A stretch of 16,553 nt of DNA from an uncultured Dialister sp. (lineage in GTDB: Bacteria; Bacillota; Negativicutes; Veillonellales; Dialisteraceae), in assembly GCF_900538805.1 (NCBI RefSeq), contig NZ_UPZP01000043.1:1-16553 (forward strand). Reading direction: 5' to 3'. The notes under the pieces are model-generated. The model saw only the letters and a program-made list of their open reading frames with translations. It had not been told where the DNA came from and made no database searches. The position numbers were made by a program, and so were the translations under genes. Shown in pieces: positions 1 to 7,265 of this stretch (positions are counted from its first letter, which is position 1; each line of letters opens with the position of its first letter).

Positions 1-47
1 TGCTCAGCGTTGGCGCCTGATTCTGAGAGGCCCGCAATACTGACTGG

Positions 48-70
48 CACGGATTTGTATCCGTGTTTTT
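48..70 (+). terminator. Intrinsic terminator-like hairpin at left edge
   Basis: CACGGAT and ATCCGTG form a perfect 7-bp stem around a 4-nt loop, followed directly by five T residues. One plus-strand frame entering from the left edge stops with TGA at 41-43, just before the hairpin, so this may terminate a gene lying mostly outside the window. The stem is only moderately GC-rich, so confidence is moderate. Confidence 0.45.
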
Positions 71-93
71 GTGCTGTCATCTTTCCATACACG

Positions 94-140
94 AAAAGAG
101 GCCATGAAGAAATGATGGATATTTCTTCATGGCCTCTTTT
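94..140. terminator. Perfect 20-bp inverted repeat, probable bidirectional terminator
   Basis: Two 20-nt arms (94-113 and 121-140) are exact reverse complements separated by 7 nt. Each arm ends in AAAA/TTTT, so both strands read as a long stem followed by a short U tract. This suits a shared terminator between convergent units. The perfect arm length exceeds most intrinsic terminators, so a transposon-end remnant is an alternative. Confidence 0.55.
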
Positions 141-188
141 GCCACTGTAAAAACTCCTGATTCGTCCCATGTTGATGCGCGGTAGGGC

Positions 189-437
189 TCAGGCGTTCTG
201 TTTCGATGAATCGGCCAGGGGTAGCCGCCGAAGCGGAATGTCTGTGTCGTCAGGGAAAAGCAGGTATAGCCATATTTGCCACCAGGATGGTGGGGGAGCA
301 CTGCTTAAATCGCAGAATTGAATTTCATAAGTGTTTTTGTTCAATCCTTCGTCATCAGTCTCCTTAAATAGTTTACTATTCGCGTCGACTGCTTCCTTGT
401 ATTGAGCAAAAACACAAGAATAAAATTCAATAACGAT
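189..437 (-). pseudogene. Possible remnant of an unidentified gene, no start codon
   Basis: A minus-strand open frame runs 82 codons from just after an in-frame TGA (438-440) to a TGA at 189-191. It reads like real protein (charged helix-like stretch with KEAVDANSKLFKETDDEG, then WWQIWLYLLF) but has no ATG near its beginning. From about position 301 a second frame, continuing to 77, also looks protein-like, so a frameshifted gene spanning both frames is possible. The hairpin at 94-140 lies 49 nt beyond the first stop, as a terminator would. I do not recognise the family. Chance coding potential remains likely enough to keep confidence low. Confidence 0.25.
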
Positions 438-882
438 TCAAGCAGCGCTCCCCCTCACAGGTTTTTCCTCAGGAGTTTTTATGGAGTTTTCGGCGCGCCG
501 GAGAGGTTGAAATTCATGAAGGCTCCGTTTCTTTCCTCCCCGCTTCCATGGATTGTGCACCGCAGGGATTGGAAAGGCTCTTCGCCAGGCCCTTTCGCCT
601 CTCTGGTCATATAGTCTGAAAAGAAGAATAGCTGTATCAGGTATAAAGAGGGGCACTGCTTCTCCGCAGGTTGTGTCCGCCTGACGGCAGAGGGTTGTGT
701 AGAAGGGGGGCAGCGACCCTCCGGGCCAAGGGTGGTGGTAGGCGCCTTCAAAAATAAAGGGGGCGCCATTATGATAAAACCTTTACAACCGCCCTGAAGG
801 GCGTTGAAAAACATTCAAACCGGGCTTCGCCCGATGGAAATGCACCCCTATCCCCGCCTTCGGCGGTACTTCCACCTAAAGG

Positions 883-945
883 TGAAACGACTCACTACAT
901 TTTGTGCGTCGCCTTGCTCCTACAAAATGTGTTCGCTGTGCACCC
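883..945 (-). repeat. Variable-arm hairpin element, copy 1 (arm set ACATTTTGT)
   Basis: Arms 897-905 and 922-930 (ACATTTTGT / ACAAAATGT) pair perfectly. Read on the minus strand, the loop keeps the AGGAGC...GCGAC signature and the flanks GCGAAC and TGAGTCG of the other copies, but the arm sequence is entirely different. The loop is shorter than the 23 nt of the others. Confidence 0.75.
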
Positions 946-1279
946 CGGAGGGGGAAGTCTGCTCTCCGTTTACCTTTGTGCTAACTTAAATCGCTCATTG
1001 TATAGCAGCAAGTAAAATTCCCTTTAGGAGAAAAGTGGTGCATTTCCATCGCCCGCAAGGGCGGTTGGCATGTTTTCCCACGGGCGAAAGCCCGGTTGTA
1101 AAGGTTTTATTGTCCCACCGCTTCAGCGGAGGGGAAGATGGTGGCGTCAGCCACCAAAGGGGGGAGTCTCTAAAATGGTAAGTACAACTATTGCTGCGTT
1201 TCATTTTCCTGCTTTCCTTCCTGCTGAATTGGCCGCCTCTGGCGGCCACCCCCTATCCCGCTTCGCGGGACTTCTCCAC

Positions 1280-1345
1280 GGGAAAGCGTCTCACGTGATT
1301 TTCGGGTCGCTATCGCTTCCCTGCAAATCACGTTCGCTTGCCACC
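1280..1345 (-). repeat. Variable-arm hairpin element, copy 2 (arm set ACGTGATTT)
   Basis: Arms 1293-1301 and 1325-1333 pair perfectly around a 23-nt loop. It is an inverted near-copy of the element at 3875-3933, including flanks that read GAAAGCGTCTC on the plus strand. Confidence 0.8.
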
Positions 1346-1409
1346 CCTATGCAGGGGGCAGAATAAACCTCTCTACCCTTTCCTGTAGTACCATGTGGCA
1401 CACTGCTGA

Positions 1410-1573
1410 GCACCCATAGTCCCACCAGCGAAGCTGGGGTGGTAAGGGAACTGGATTCGTAGGGAGTCCTTGGGCGACTGAGAATCCAGTGACACGCTTC
1501 ACACCGTGGCGAAGGTGGTGGCGCCAGCCACCAAAGGGGGAGCGCATTTCCCTCGCCCGAAGGGCGGTTGTAT
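1410..1573 (+). repeat. Long direct repeat R1, left copy, with variable-arm hairpin copy 3
   Basis: This segment recurs with few differences at 4053-4215 in the same orientation. It begins at AGCACCCATAGTCCCACC, contains a hairpin with arms 1450-1458 and 1482-1490 (ACTGGATTC / GAATCCAGT) around a 23-nt loop, then GTGACACGCTTCACACCGTG, a GGTGGC/GCCACC hairpin and a CGCCC/GGGCG hairpin. The two copies flank the mtaB-HIT operon. Confidence 0.85.
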
Positions 1574-1580
1574 GGTTTTA

Positions 1581-1617
1581 TAAAAAGAGGGCTCCCCCAA
1601 TCATTTGAAGGAGCCCC
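1581..1617 (-). terminator. Terminator of the mtaB-HIT operon
   Basis: Minus-strand stem GGGCTCC/GGAGCCC (1589-1595 with 1610-1616) followed by TCTTTTTAT, about 85 nt past the HIT stop codon. It occupies the position of the GGGCGCC hairpin module found elsewhere in the repeats, with paired base changes in both arms. Confidence 0.7.
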
Positions 1618-1699
1618 ACCAAGGCCGCCGCAAGGCAGTATATAAAATTCATCGCCCAAAGGGCGAAACCACACCCCTCACGCCCGCAGGGCGTGTCAT

Positions 1700-2053
1700 T
1701 CATTTTTCCGGGAATGGGGGCCAGCCCATTTCCTTGCCACCGATGATGTGGGCGTGGAAGTGGAAGACCGACTGTCCTGCTTTTTCTCCTGTGTTGATGA
1801 CCAGGCGGAAGCCGCTTTCTTTGAGGCCTGCTTCCAGAGCGATTTTCTTTACCACCAGGAAGAAGTCAGCAAAGTTCTTGTTGTATTCTTCATCGAAAGC
1901 AAGGATGTTGTCCACGTGTTTCTTCGGAATCACCAGGATGTGCACCGGCGCACAGGGTTCGATATCCTTGAAAGCATACCAGTTTTCATCTTCATAGACT
2001 TTGGTGCTGGGGATTTCACCGGCAGCGATTTTGCAGAAAATACAATCAGCCAT
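1700..2053 (-). CDS. HIT family protein (Hint/PKCI-like purine nucleoside phosphoramidase)
   Basis: This 117-residue protein has the usual length of a bacterial Hint. It opens with CIFCKIAAGEIPS (Cys4 and Cys7, with His46 candidate zinc ligands in some members), has the substrate-loop pattern FKDIEPCAPVHILVIPKKH at 28-46, and carries the signature histidine triad His98-Phe-His100-Ala-His102. By family analogy His100 is the nucleophile that takes the AMP moiety. Known members hydrolyse aminoacyl- or lysyl-adenylates and other AMP-N/S compounds in the cytoplasm; the substrate here cannot be read. The ATG is set by AGGAGG (2061-2066), which lies inside the end of mtaB, and only two bases separate the mtaB stop from this start, so translation is probably coupled. 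It is the last gene of the unit, ending at the terminator near 1600. Confidence 0.93.
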   Translation of the reverse strand: MADCIFCKIAAGEIPSTKVYEDENWYAFKDIEPCAPVHILVIPKKHVDNILAFDEEYNKNFADFFLVVKKIALEAGLKESGFRLVINTGEKAGQSVFHFHAHIIGGKEMGWPPFPEK

Positions 2054-2055
2054 TC

Positions 2056-3393
2056 TTATTCCTCCTCTGCTAACACCCCTGACAGGCCTTCTTCCGTAAT
2101 GGTATCAATCCTGACAGGATACATTTTTCCTCTTTCTATATGTGAATCCCTGATGGACACGCGGATGTACTCATCCGTGAGGCCCTCAAAGAATCCATCC
2201 TTCATTTCTTCCGCCAGCACGTGGACCACCTGGCCCATGAACTGCTTCCGATAGTCCAGGGCGATGTCCTTTTCCAGTTCCTGCACCCGGTGTACCCTTT
2301 CTTTTTTCACCTCATTAGGCACCTGGTTCGGATAGGAAGCCGCCGGCGTGCCGGTGCGGCGGGAATATGGAAATACGTGGATGCCGGAGAAACGGATTTC
2401 CTCCAGGGTTTCCAGGGTCTCCTGGAAATTTTCCTCTGTTTCTCCCGGGAATCCGACGATGAGGTCGGTGGTGAGGGCAATGCCCGGCACCTTTTCCCGG
2501 AGTTCGGAAATCAGTTTCTTGAACTGGGGCAGACGGTAATGACGGTTCATGCCCTTCAGCACGGCATCGGAGCCGGACTGGATGGGCAGGTGGAGATGGC
2601 GGCATACCTTCGGTTCGTTCTGCATGATGGAAATGAGATCTTCCGAAAGTTCCACGGATTCCACGGAGCCCAGACGAATGCGGAGGAGATCCGGAATCTC
2701 CACCAGCTCCGCCACCAGGGTGGCCAGGGAGGTGCCGTCGTGGAGGTCCTTGCCGTAATTGCCAAGATGGATGCCCGTCAGGACCACTTCCCGGTAGCCC
2801 TGGGAAACCAGTTTCCTGATTTCATCCACCGCATCCTTCTGGAGGCGGGATTTCAGCTTGCCCCGGGCGTAGGGAATGATGCAGAAGGTACAGTAATTAT
2901 CGCAGCCCTCCTGGACCTTCACGAAAGCCCGGGTCCTCACTTCACCGGAAATATCGACGGACATATTTTCAAAATGGTCCACCTTCATAATGTCCACGGT
3001 CTCATTGAGAGGCTTTTTGTCCGTGCGGTGCATGGCTTCTTCCACATAGTCCACAATGTGGGAGCGGTTCTGGATGCCTACAATCACATCCACGTCCCCC
3101 ATCTTTTCAAACACCTCCGGCGCCAGCTGGGCATAGCAGCCGGCTACGGCGATGATAGCGGAAGGATGGGCCCGGCGGATTCGGCGCACCATCTGCCGCG
3201 ATTTTCTGTCACCGATGCTGGTGACGGAGCAGGTATTGACGACGTACACATCCGCATCATCGTCCTCCCCTGCCTGGGTGTACCCGTTCCTGATAAAGAG
3301 GGTACGCATGGCGTCGCTGTCGTACTGGTTGACCTTGCAGCCAAGAGTGAGAAAGGACACCTTTTTTCCTGAGTTTAAATTATTTTTTTCCAT
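2056..3393 (-). CDS. mtaB: tRNA (N6-threonylcarbamoyladenosine(37)-C2)-methylthiotransferase MtaB
   Basis: A 445-residue radical-SAM methylthiotransferase that converts t6A37 to ms2t6A37 in tRNAs reading ANN codons. The N-terminal UPF0004/MTTase domain has TLGCKVNQYDS with Cys19, then Cys55 (NTCSVT) and Cys86 (AGCYAQ), ligands of the sulfur-donating 4Fe-4S cluster. The radical-SAM cluster motif is Cys164-x3-Cys168-x2-Cys171 (GCDNYCTFCIIPYARG). SAM-domain patterns follow, including LTGIHLGNYG, HLPIQSGSD and LTTDLIVGFPGET. Residues from about 372 to 440 form the TRAM tRNA-binding domain. The CKVNQ form and overall order match MtaB rather than MiaB or RimO. The first ATG of the family-like N-terminus has no clear Shine-Dalgarno; an extended -10 box lies seven bases upstream. 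It leads an operon with the HIT gene. Confidence 0.95.
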   Translation of the reverse strand: MEKNNLNSGKKVSFLTLGCKVNQYDSDAMRTLFIRNGYTQAGEDDDADVYVVNTCSVTSIGDRKSRQMVRRIRRAHPSAIIAVAGCYAQLAPEVFEKMGDVDVIVGIQNRSHIVDYVEEAMHRTDKKPLNETVDIMKVDHFENMSVDISGEVRTRAFVKVQEGCDNYCTFCIIPYARGKLKSRLQKDAVDEIRKLVSQGYREVVLTGIHLGNYGKDLHDGTSLATLVAELVEIPDLLRIRLGSVESVELSEDLISIMQNEPKVCRHLHLPIQSGSDAVLKGMNRHYRLPQFKKLISELREKVPGIALTTDLIVGFPGETEENFQETLETLEEIRFSGIHVFPYSRRTGTPAASYPNQVPNEVKKERVHRVQELEKDIALDYRKQFMGQVVHVLAEEMKDGFFEGLTDEYIRVSIRDSHIERGKMYPVRIDTITEEGLSGVLAEEE

Positions 3394-3399
3394 GAGTTC

Positions 3400-3408
3400 A
3401 TTATAACA
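3400..3408 (-). promoter_or_regulatory. Extended -10 promoter of mtaB-HIT
   Basis: Minus strand reads TGTTATAAT: a consensus TATAAT (3400-3405) with TG one base upstream. No good -35 box is present at 17 bp, typical of extended -10 promoters. Counting about 7 nt downstream places the start of transcription at or next to the A of the mtaB ATG (3393), implying little or no 5' UTR. Confidence 0.6.
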
Positions 3409-3874
3409 CGGGGGAAAGAGAAGAATAAAGGGTTCTGAGGGTTTCCCCCTTTTATAGTGCCCCCTGCACAGGGGGAAAGGTGGTACGCAGTACCAAAGGG
3501 GGGCAGACTCATAGCGCGTAAGGTTCTTAAGTTTGACGGCGGCTCTGCCGCCGAGGGTTGTGGTGGGCGCCTTATGGACACGCCTTTGGCGTGAGGGTTC
3601 AGAAGGTTCAAAAGGTTCAGAGGTTTGACGCGCCTGTGGCGCGAGGGTTGTGGTGGGCGCCTTTAAAAATAAAGGGCGCCATTATGATAAAACCTAAAAA
3701 ACCGCCCTGACGGGCGTAAAAAAACAAGCAAACCGGGCTTCGCCCGTGGAAATGCACCCCTATCCCCGCCTTCGGCGGTACTTCCACCCGGAGGGGGAAG
3801 TCTGCTCTGCGCTCAGCGTTTGTTCTCATAAGCATCTCAAAGCATAGCGCCGCTAAAATCTGCCCCTCCGGGGT

Positions 3875-3933
3875 GGCAAGCGAACGTGATTTGTAAGGGA
3901 GCAACAGCGACCTGAAAATCACGTGAGACGCTT
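3875..3933 (+). repeat. Variable-arm hairpin element, copy 4 (arm set ACGTGATTT)
   Basis: Arms 3884-3892 and 3916-3924 (ACGTGATTT / AAATCACGT) enclose a 23-nt loop beginning GTAAGGGAGC and containing AGCGACCTGA. Flanks are CAAGCGA before and GAGACGCTTTCC after. Confidence 0.8.
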
Positions 3934-4052
3934 TCCCGTGGAGAGAAGCCGCCGCAGGCGGCAGAAGGGGTGCATTTCCTCGCGCCAAAGGCGCGGTTTT
4001 ACGGTTTTCCCCCGCCCGCAGCTTCCATAAAAATCACTTGACTCCACTGTCC

Positions 4053-4215
4053 AGCACCCATAGTCCCACCGCTTTAGCGGGGTGGCAAGGGAACTGGATT
4101 CGTAAGGAGCCCTTGGGCGACTGAGAATCCAGTGACACGCTTCACACCGTGGCGAAGGTGGTGGCGCCAGCCACCAAAGGGTGCCGCTTTTCCCCTCGCC
4201 CGCCAGGGCGGTTGT
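4053..4215 (+). repeat. Long direct repeat R1, right copy, with variable-arm hairpin copy 5
   Basis: Same-orientation copy of 1410-1573. Its hairpin arms 4093-4101 and 4125-4133 (ACTGGATTC / GAATCCAGT) enclose a 23-nt loop beginning GTAAGGAGC. The preceding small hairpin differs from the left copy in its arms (CCGC...GCGG versus CCAGC...GCTGG) while still pairing. Confidence 0.85.
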
Positions 4216-4356
4216 ACGTTTTTTCATAATGGCGCCCCTTATTTTCAAAGGGCGCCTACCACCACCCTCTGAACCCTTTGAACCAGCCCGCCATCGGCGG
4301 GCCGAACCCTTTGAACCCTCACGCCCGAAGGGCGTGTCCATCGAAGCGGCTCTTTA

Positions 4357-4365
4357 TGTTATAAT
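4357..4365 (+). promoter_or_regulatory. Extended -10 promoter of the LuxR-type gene
   Basis: TGTTATAAT again, identical to the mtaB promoter core. TATAAT lies at 4360-4365; no good -35 box is seen. Transcription would begin near 4372, giving a leader of about 42 nt. The ribosome site AGGGAGG (4398-4404) lies 9 nt before the ATG. The upstream edge abuts the last repeat hairpin at about 4320-4337. Confidence 0.65.
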
Positions 4366-4413
4366 ATATACAAAATTTCAATTTCGTTCCACATAAAAGG
4401 GAGGACGACTGCC

Positions 4414-6693
4414 ATGAACGATACGCAGAAAAAGGAGGAGGCCCTGCTGCTTGCCTGCTCCCGGGAAATCCTTCATGCATATTATGAAAAGAATGAAATC
4501 ACCATGCTCCTTGCCTTCATGGCCCAGGACATTACCTGGTGCGGCGGCGGTTCCACCATGATTGCGTCGGGGCGGGATGGGGTGACCCGCTTCTTTATTA
4601 CCACCAGGGACAAAATGATTCCCACCATCCTCAGTAATGAGCAGTGGATTTCCCATGCCCTAAGCGACGATTTGTGGCTTTTCATGGCTTCTGCCGATGT
4701 GGAAACGGCGCCGGAGCTTGCGCTTTTCCTGAAGGAACATTTGAAATGTGATTTCCTGTACCGCAGAAATCCGGAGGCCGGAAGCGGCAAGGGCTGGGAG
4801 CTTGTGCACCTGAACAATTCCATTTCCTACAACAAGCTGGAGGACAAGGAGACCTTTGCGGTCACTGAAGGGGTGAAGGACCTGTGGCTTCGAAACCACT
4901 ACGGCACTGGCATGATGGACGACGCAAAGAAGGAAGAGCTCTTCCGCACGGTGAATGAAAAAGTGTTCCGCTACCTGGACGAGGACACAAAGAAAACCCT
5001 GACGGCCCTCTCCCTTTTCCACCGTTTCTCCATGAACAAGGCCCTCTTCATGTGTCCCGACGTGGATGTACCTGCCATCCTTTCCAGTCAGGAAAAGAGC
5101 GGCCTTTTTCTCTATCTGAACCGGCAGATCCATAAATACTTTTTCTTCCCCCTGATGAAGGAATTTCTCCAGTCCGAATTTAAGCTCTGGAGCGAGGAAA
5201 CCCAGCGGCAGTACCTGGACAAGGCCGCCCACTGGTACTACTCCATGGGAAGCCTTCCCGAGGCCATGCGTTTTGCCAGCCTGGCAAAAAACTACGAACT
5301 CTCCCTTGCCATCCTTGACAAAGGCGCCGACACCATACTGCTGGCAGGTCCCCGCATGTACCCCGCCAACCTTTTGGACCACATTCCCGACCACATCATG
5401 AAAAAGCACCTGAAAACGGTGATTCTCATGCTCTATGACCTCTATTTCTCAGATCTTCAGGGAGCCTATCGAAAAAATCTGGCCCGCATCCAACGAATGG
5501 GACTGGACACCTTGGGCAGAGTGGCCATGGATTTTCTGGAAGGCACCACAACCTTCAACGACCTGGACAAAATGATTTCCTACTGCACCAAAGCACAGTC
5601 CGCTATCCACAGACTCCGGGCAGAAGAAGAATTCCGGGCGCCCCGTCTTGGCTTCTGCTGCCCCTCCTTCACCACCATGTATCACGCCGCCCCCGGAAAG
5701 TACAGAGAAGAAATGGAGAAACTCACCACTCTCAAGTCCATCATGAACGACATCAACGGCGTGGACGACAAAGGAGCCTGGAAATACTATTTCAAAGCAG
5801 AATACTCCTTCTACACCGGCCGGTTCGACCAAGCCATCACATGCCTCTCCTACCTGGAAGCCACCGAAGGATACAGAGAAGACCTGTCCCTCCAGATCCG
5901 CTGCCTCCACTACCGGGGCCATCTGGCCTACCTGATGGGAAACGCAGAGGAACTCCAGCGCACCAAAAAACAAATGCAGCAGATTACCCTCATGGCAGAA
6001 CCCTACCAGGCCTTAATCGCCCACATGAGCCTGGAAGGCTTCTACCTCATCTTCCCAGGCGCCCGCGAAGAGTTCAAGAAAACCATGAAGATTAACAGCT
6101 CCATGTACTACTTCCCTGCCTGCACCTACCTGGACATACTGGAGGACGAAAGCCTGGTGCGCCCCGGCAGCGCCCTCCCCCTCCTCTCCTCCGCCATCCG
6201 CCACGAAAGACTGGCCAAACAGAGGAAATCCATTCTCGGAGAAATCTACGCCCTCCTCCACCAGGCCATTGCCTACGACATGCAGCAGGAAAACACCAAG
6301 TGCACCGCCTGCCTGCAGAAAGCACTCAAACTGGCAGAACCGGACCACCTCATCTCCCCCTTCTTCACCGCAGCCAGCCGCTTTGCCAACACCTGGAACC
6401 GCCTCAAAGCCGCCAAAGCAGCACCGAAACTGCTGAAGGACATACTGGCCTTCAAAGACAAAACAGCCCGCCATCAACTGGAACAGGAAACCCGGCTCCG
6501 CGCCAAAGTCAAAAACCTCACCGGAAGAGAAATGGAAATCATCCGCCTCGTCATGGCAGGAAAGAAAAACAAAGACATCGCCGGTGAAATGAACGTAGCC
6601 GAAATCACCATCAAAAAAGCCCTCTCCCTCATTTATAAAAAACTGGAAGTCCAAAACCGCGCCCAGCTGGTGGCCATGTTTAAGGAAAAATGA
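4414..6693 (+). CDS. SnoaL-like/MalT-like LuxR family transcriptional regulator
   Basis: A 759-residue putative DNA-binding regulator with three parts. Residues 1 to about 145 resemble an NTF2/SnoaL-like alpha+beta fold, a small-ligand or dimerisation module. Residues about 185-310 (EDTKKTLTALSLFHRFSMNK...FFFPLMKEFLQSEF...AHWYYSMGSLPEAMRFA) match the winged-helix and first helical repeats that follow the ATPase in MalT-type regulators. Residues about 310-690 are helical TPR-like repeats. Residues 702-759 are a clear LuxR (GerE) helix-turn-helix: LTGREMEIIRLV, NKDIAGEMNVAEITIKKAL, KLEVQNRAQLV. No Walker A (GxxGxGKT) or Walker B motif is visible, so the STAND ATPase appears replaced by the NTF2-like domain. 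It is monocistronic, with its own promoter and an AGGGAGG site. Target genes are unknown; the divergently placed operon and the facing adhesin gene are only neighbours. The HTH is secure, the N-terminal fold is inferred. Confidence 0.85.
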   Translation: MNDTQKKEEALLLACSREILHAYYEKNEITMLLAFMAQDITWCGGGSTMIASGRDGVTRFFITTRDKMIPTILSNEQWISHALSDDLWLFMASADVETAPELALFLKEHLKCDFLYRRNPEAGSGKGWELVHLNNSISYNKLEDKETFAVTEGVKDLWLRNHYGTGMMDDAKKEELFRTVNEKVFRYLDEDTKKTLTALSLFHRFSMNKALFMCPDVDVPAILSSQEKSGLFLYLNRQIHKYFFFPLMKEFLQSEFKLWSEETQRQYLDKAAHWYYSMGSLPEAMRFASLAKNYELSLAILDKGADTILLAGPRMYPANLLDHIPDHIMKKHLKTVILMLYDLYFSDLQGAYRKNLARIQRMGLDTLGRVAMDFLEGTTTFNDLDKMISYCTKAQSAIHRLRAEEEFRAPRLGFCCPSFTTMYHAAPGKYREEMEKLTTLKSIMNDINGVDDKGAWKYYFKAEYSFYTGRFDQAITCLSYLEATEGYREDLSLQIRCLHYRGHLAYLMGNAEELQRTKKQMQQITLMAEPYQALIAHMSLEGFYLIFPGAREEFKKTMKINSSMYYFPACTYLDILEDESLVRPGSALPLLSSAIRHERLAKQRKSILGEIYALLHQAIAYDMQQENTKCTACLQKALKLAEPDHLISPFFTAASRFANTWNRLKAAKAAPKLLKDILAFKDKTARHQLEQETRLRAKVKNLTGREMEIIRLVMAGKKNKDIAGEMNVAEITIKKALSLIYKKLEVQNRAQLVAMFKEK

Positions 6694-7015
6694 GAAGTGC
6701 GCCAAAGGCGCCCCACTGCGGTATTTGCCCTCTGCATAAAGCGAACTCAATCCTCGGCCCGTCAGCCGCAGGCTCCTTCAGGGAGAAAGCTGCCCCGCCG
6801 GCTGGTATTTACCCCCTCTGCCTCATCAGCTGCACGTACCGAGATCCTTCACCGCTGTGAAGACCCTGCAGAGGGTCTCCAGGTCGAGTGAAGTGAGTTC
6901 TTAGCCTGCACGCCCAAAAGGATCTTCCTATGAATCGCCCAAACGATCCGTCAGGGCGGATGGCTTGTTTTCCCTCGCCCGCAAGGGCGGTTATAAAAGT
7001 TTTATCATAAGAGGG
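6694..7015. repeat. Intergenic mosaic repeat cluster C
   Basis: No credible gene. A CGCC-AAA-GGCG hairpin with pairing AGTG/CACT ends (6697-6717) follows the LuxR gene but lacks a T run. Perfect small palindromes include TTCAC-CGCT-GTGAA (6848-6861) and AGACCCT-GCAG-AGGGTCT (6861-6878). Segment 6960-7015 holds CGCCC-GCAA-GGGCG and the inverted linker TTTTATCATAAGAGG. Confidence 0.7.
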
Positions 7016-7019
7016 GAAC

Positions 7020-7048
7020 TTGACAGACCCAACCTTTTCCTCTATGAA
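7020..7048 (+). promoter_or_regulatory. Possible sigma-70 promoter facing the adhesin terminator
   Basis: TTGACA (7020-7025), a 17-bp spacer and TATGAA (7043-7048). A perfect -35 and a four-of-six -10. No gene follows in this direction; the hairpin at 7101-7129 lies about 50-75 nt downstream, so a short RNA is conceivable. Could be chance. Confidence 0.25.
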
Positions 7049-7096
7049 ACAACCATAATCTCCTGCTCCATAACAGTGCATCAAAAAGGCAGCAAT

Positions 7097-7129
7097 GAAA
7101 AGCCCCGCCGGCCTGTGGCCGACGGGGCT
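7097..7129 (-). terminator. Terminator of the trimeric autotransporter gene
   Basis: A 13-bp stem (7101-7113 with 7117-7129, one G-T type mismatch) around a TGT loop. On the minus strand the stem ends in GGGGCTTTT, giving a U tract. It lies about 137 nt past the stop codon with no other gene between. Confidence 0.6.
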
Positions 7130-7265
7130 CTGTTCCATTCCTCCGGCAGAAGAAACGGGACTATATCCTCAAATCACTATTCCATCCTTTTATTTCTTTC
7201 ATCCGGCTAGGAGGGGCGGAGGAGTCGTGATGAATGAGGCATTTACAAAACACTTCCAAGACAAT

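Larger units (their letters stand above)
641..1696. repeat. Intergenic mosaic repeat cluster A
   Basis: About 1 kb without a credible gene. It holds many mini-hairpins of the type GCC-NNN-GGC (for example CGGGC-TTC-GCCCG near 819 and CCGCC-TTC-GGCGG near 856) joined by linkers that recur elsewhere in the window, such as ATGATAAAACC, GGAAAACATGCAAACCG and TGGAAATGCACCCC. Segment 735-870 carries these linkers in plus orientation; 1024-1110 carries them inverted. Two variable-arm hairpins and one 164-bp repeat inside it are listed separately. The preceding stretch 441-640 shows no recognisable gene or repeat. Confidence 0.8.
3430..4345. repeat. Intergenic mosaic repeat cluster B
   Basis: No credible gene in this 0.9 kb. 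Contents in order: a GGTAC-GCA-GTACC hairpin between CCCCC and GGGGG flanks (about 3470-3506); GGCGGC/GCCGCC; GGTTC tandem repeats (3596-3622); ACGCC-TTT-GGCGT and GCGCC-TGT-GGCGC mini-hairpins; a GGGCGCC...GGGCGCC hairpin (3655-3680); the linker/hairpin array 3680-3790 matching 764-880; variable-arm hairpins; R1 right copy; then inverted GGCGCC, GAACC and ACGCCC-GAA-GGGCGT modules up to the promoter of the next gene. Confidence 0.8.

Noticed and set aside
1..80. Small frames at the left edge: plus-strand frame ending at 43 and minus-strand ATG at 80 open to the edge
   Set aside because: Too short to judge, and the minus frame would translate through the terminator-like hairpin at 48-70.
402..1997. 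Several 60-130 codon frames in repeat cluster A
   Set aside because: They cross hairpin modules and recur as LNLLNPHA-type peptides wherever the repeats occur, so they reflect repeat sequence, not genes.
2221..3372. 383-residue plus-strand frame antisense to mtaB
   Set aside because: Mirror of mtaB codon bias; His/Val/Gly-rich with no motif, while mtaB is certain.
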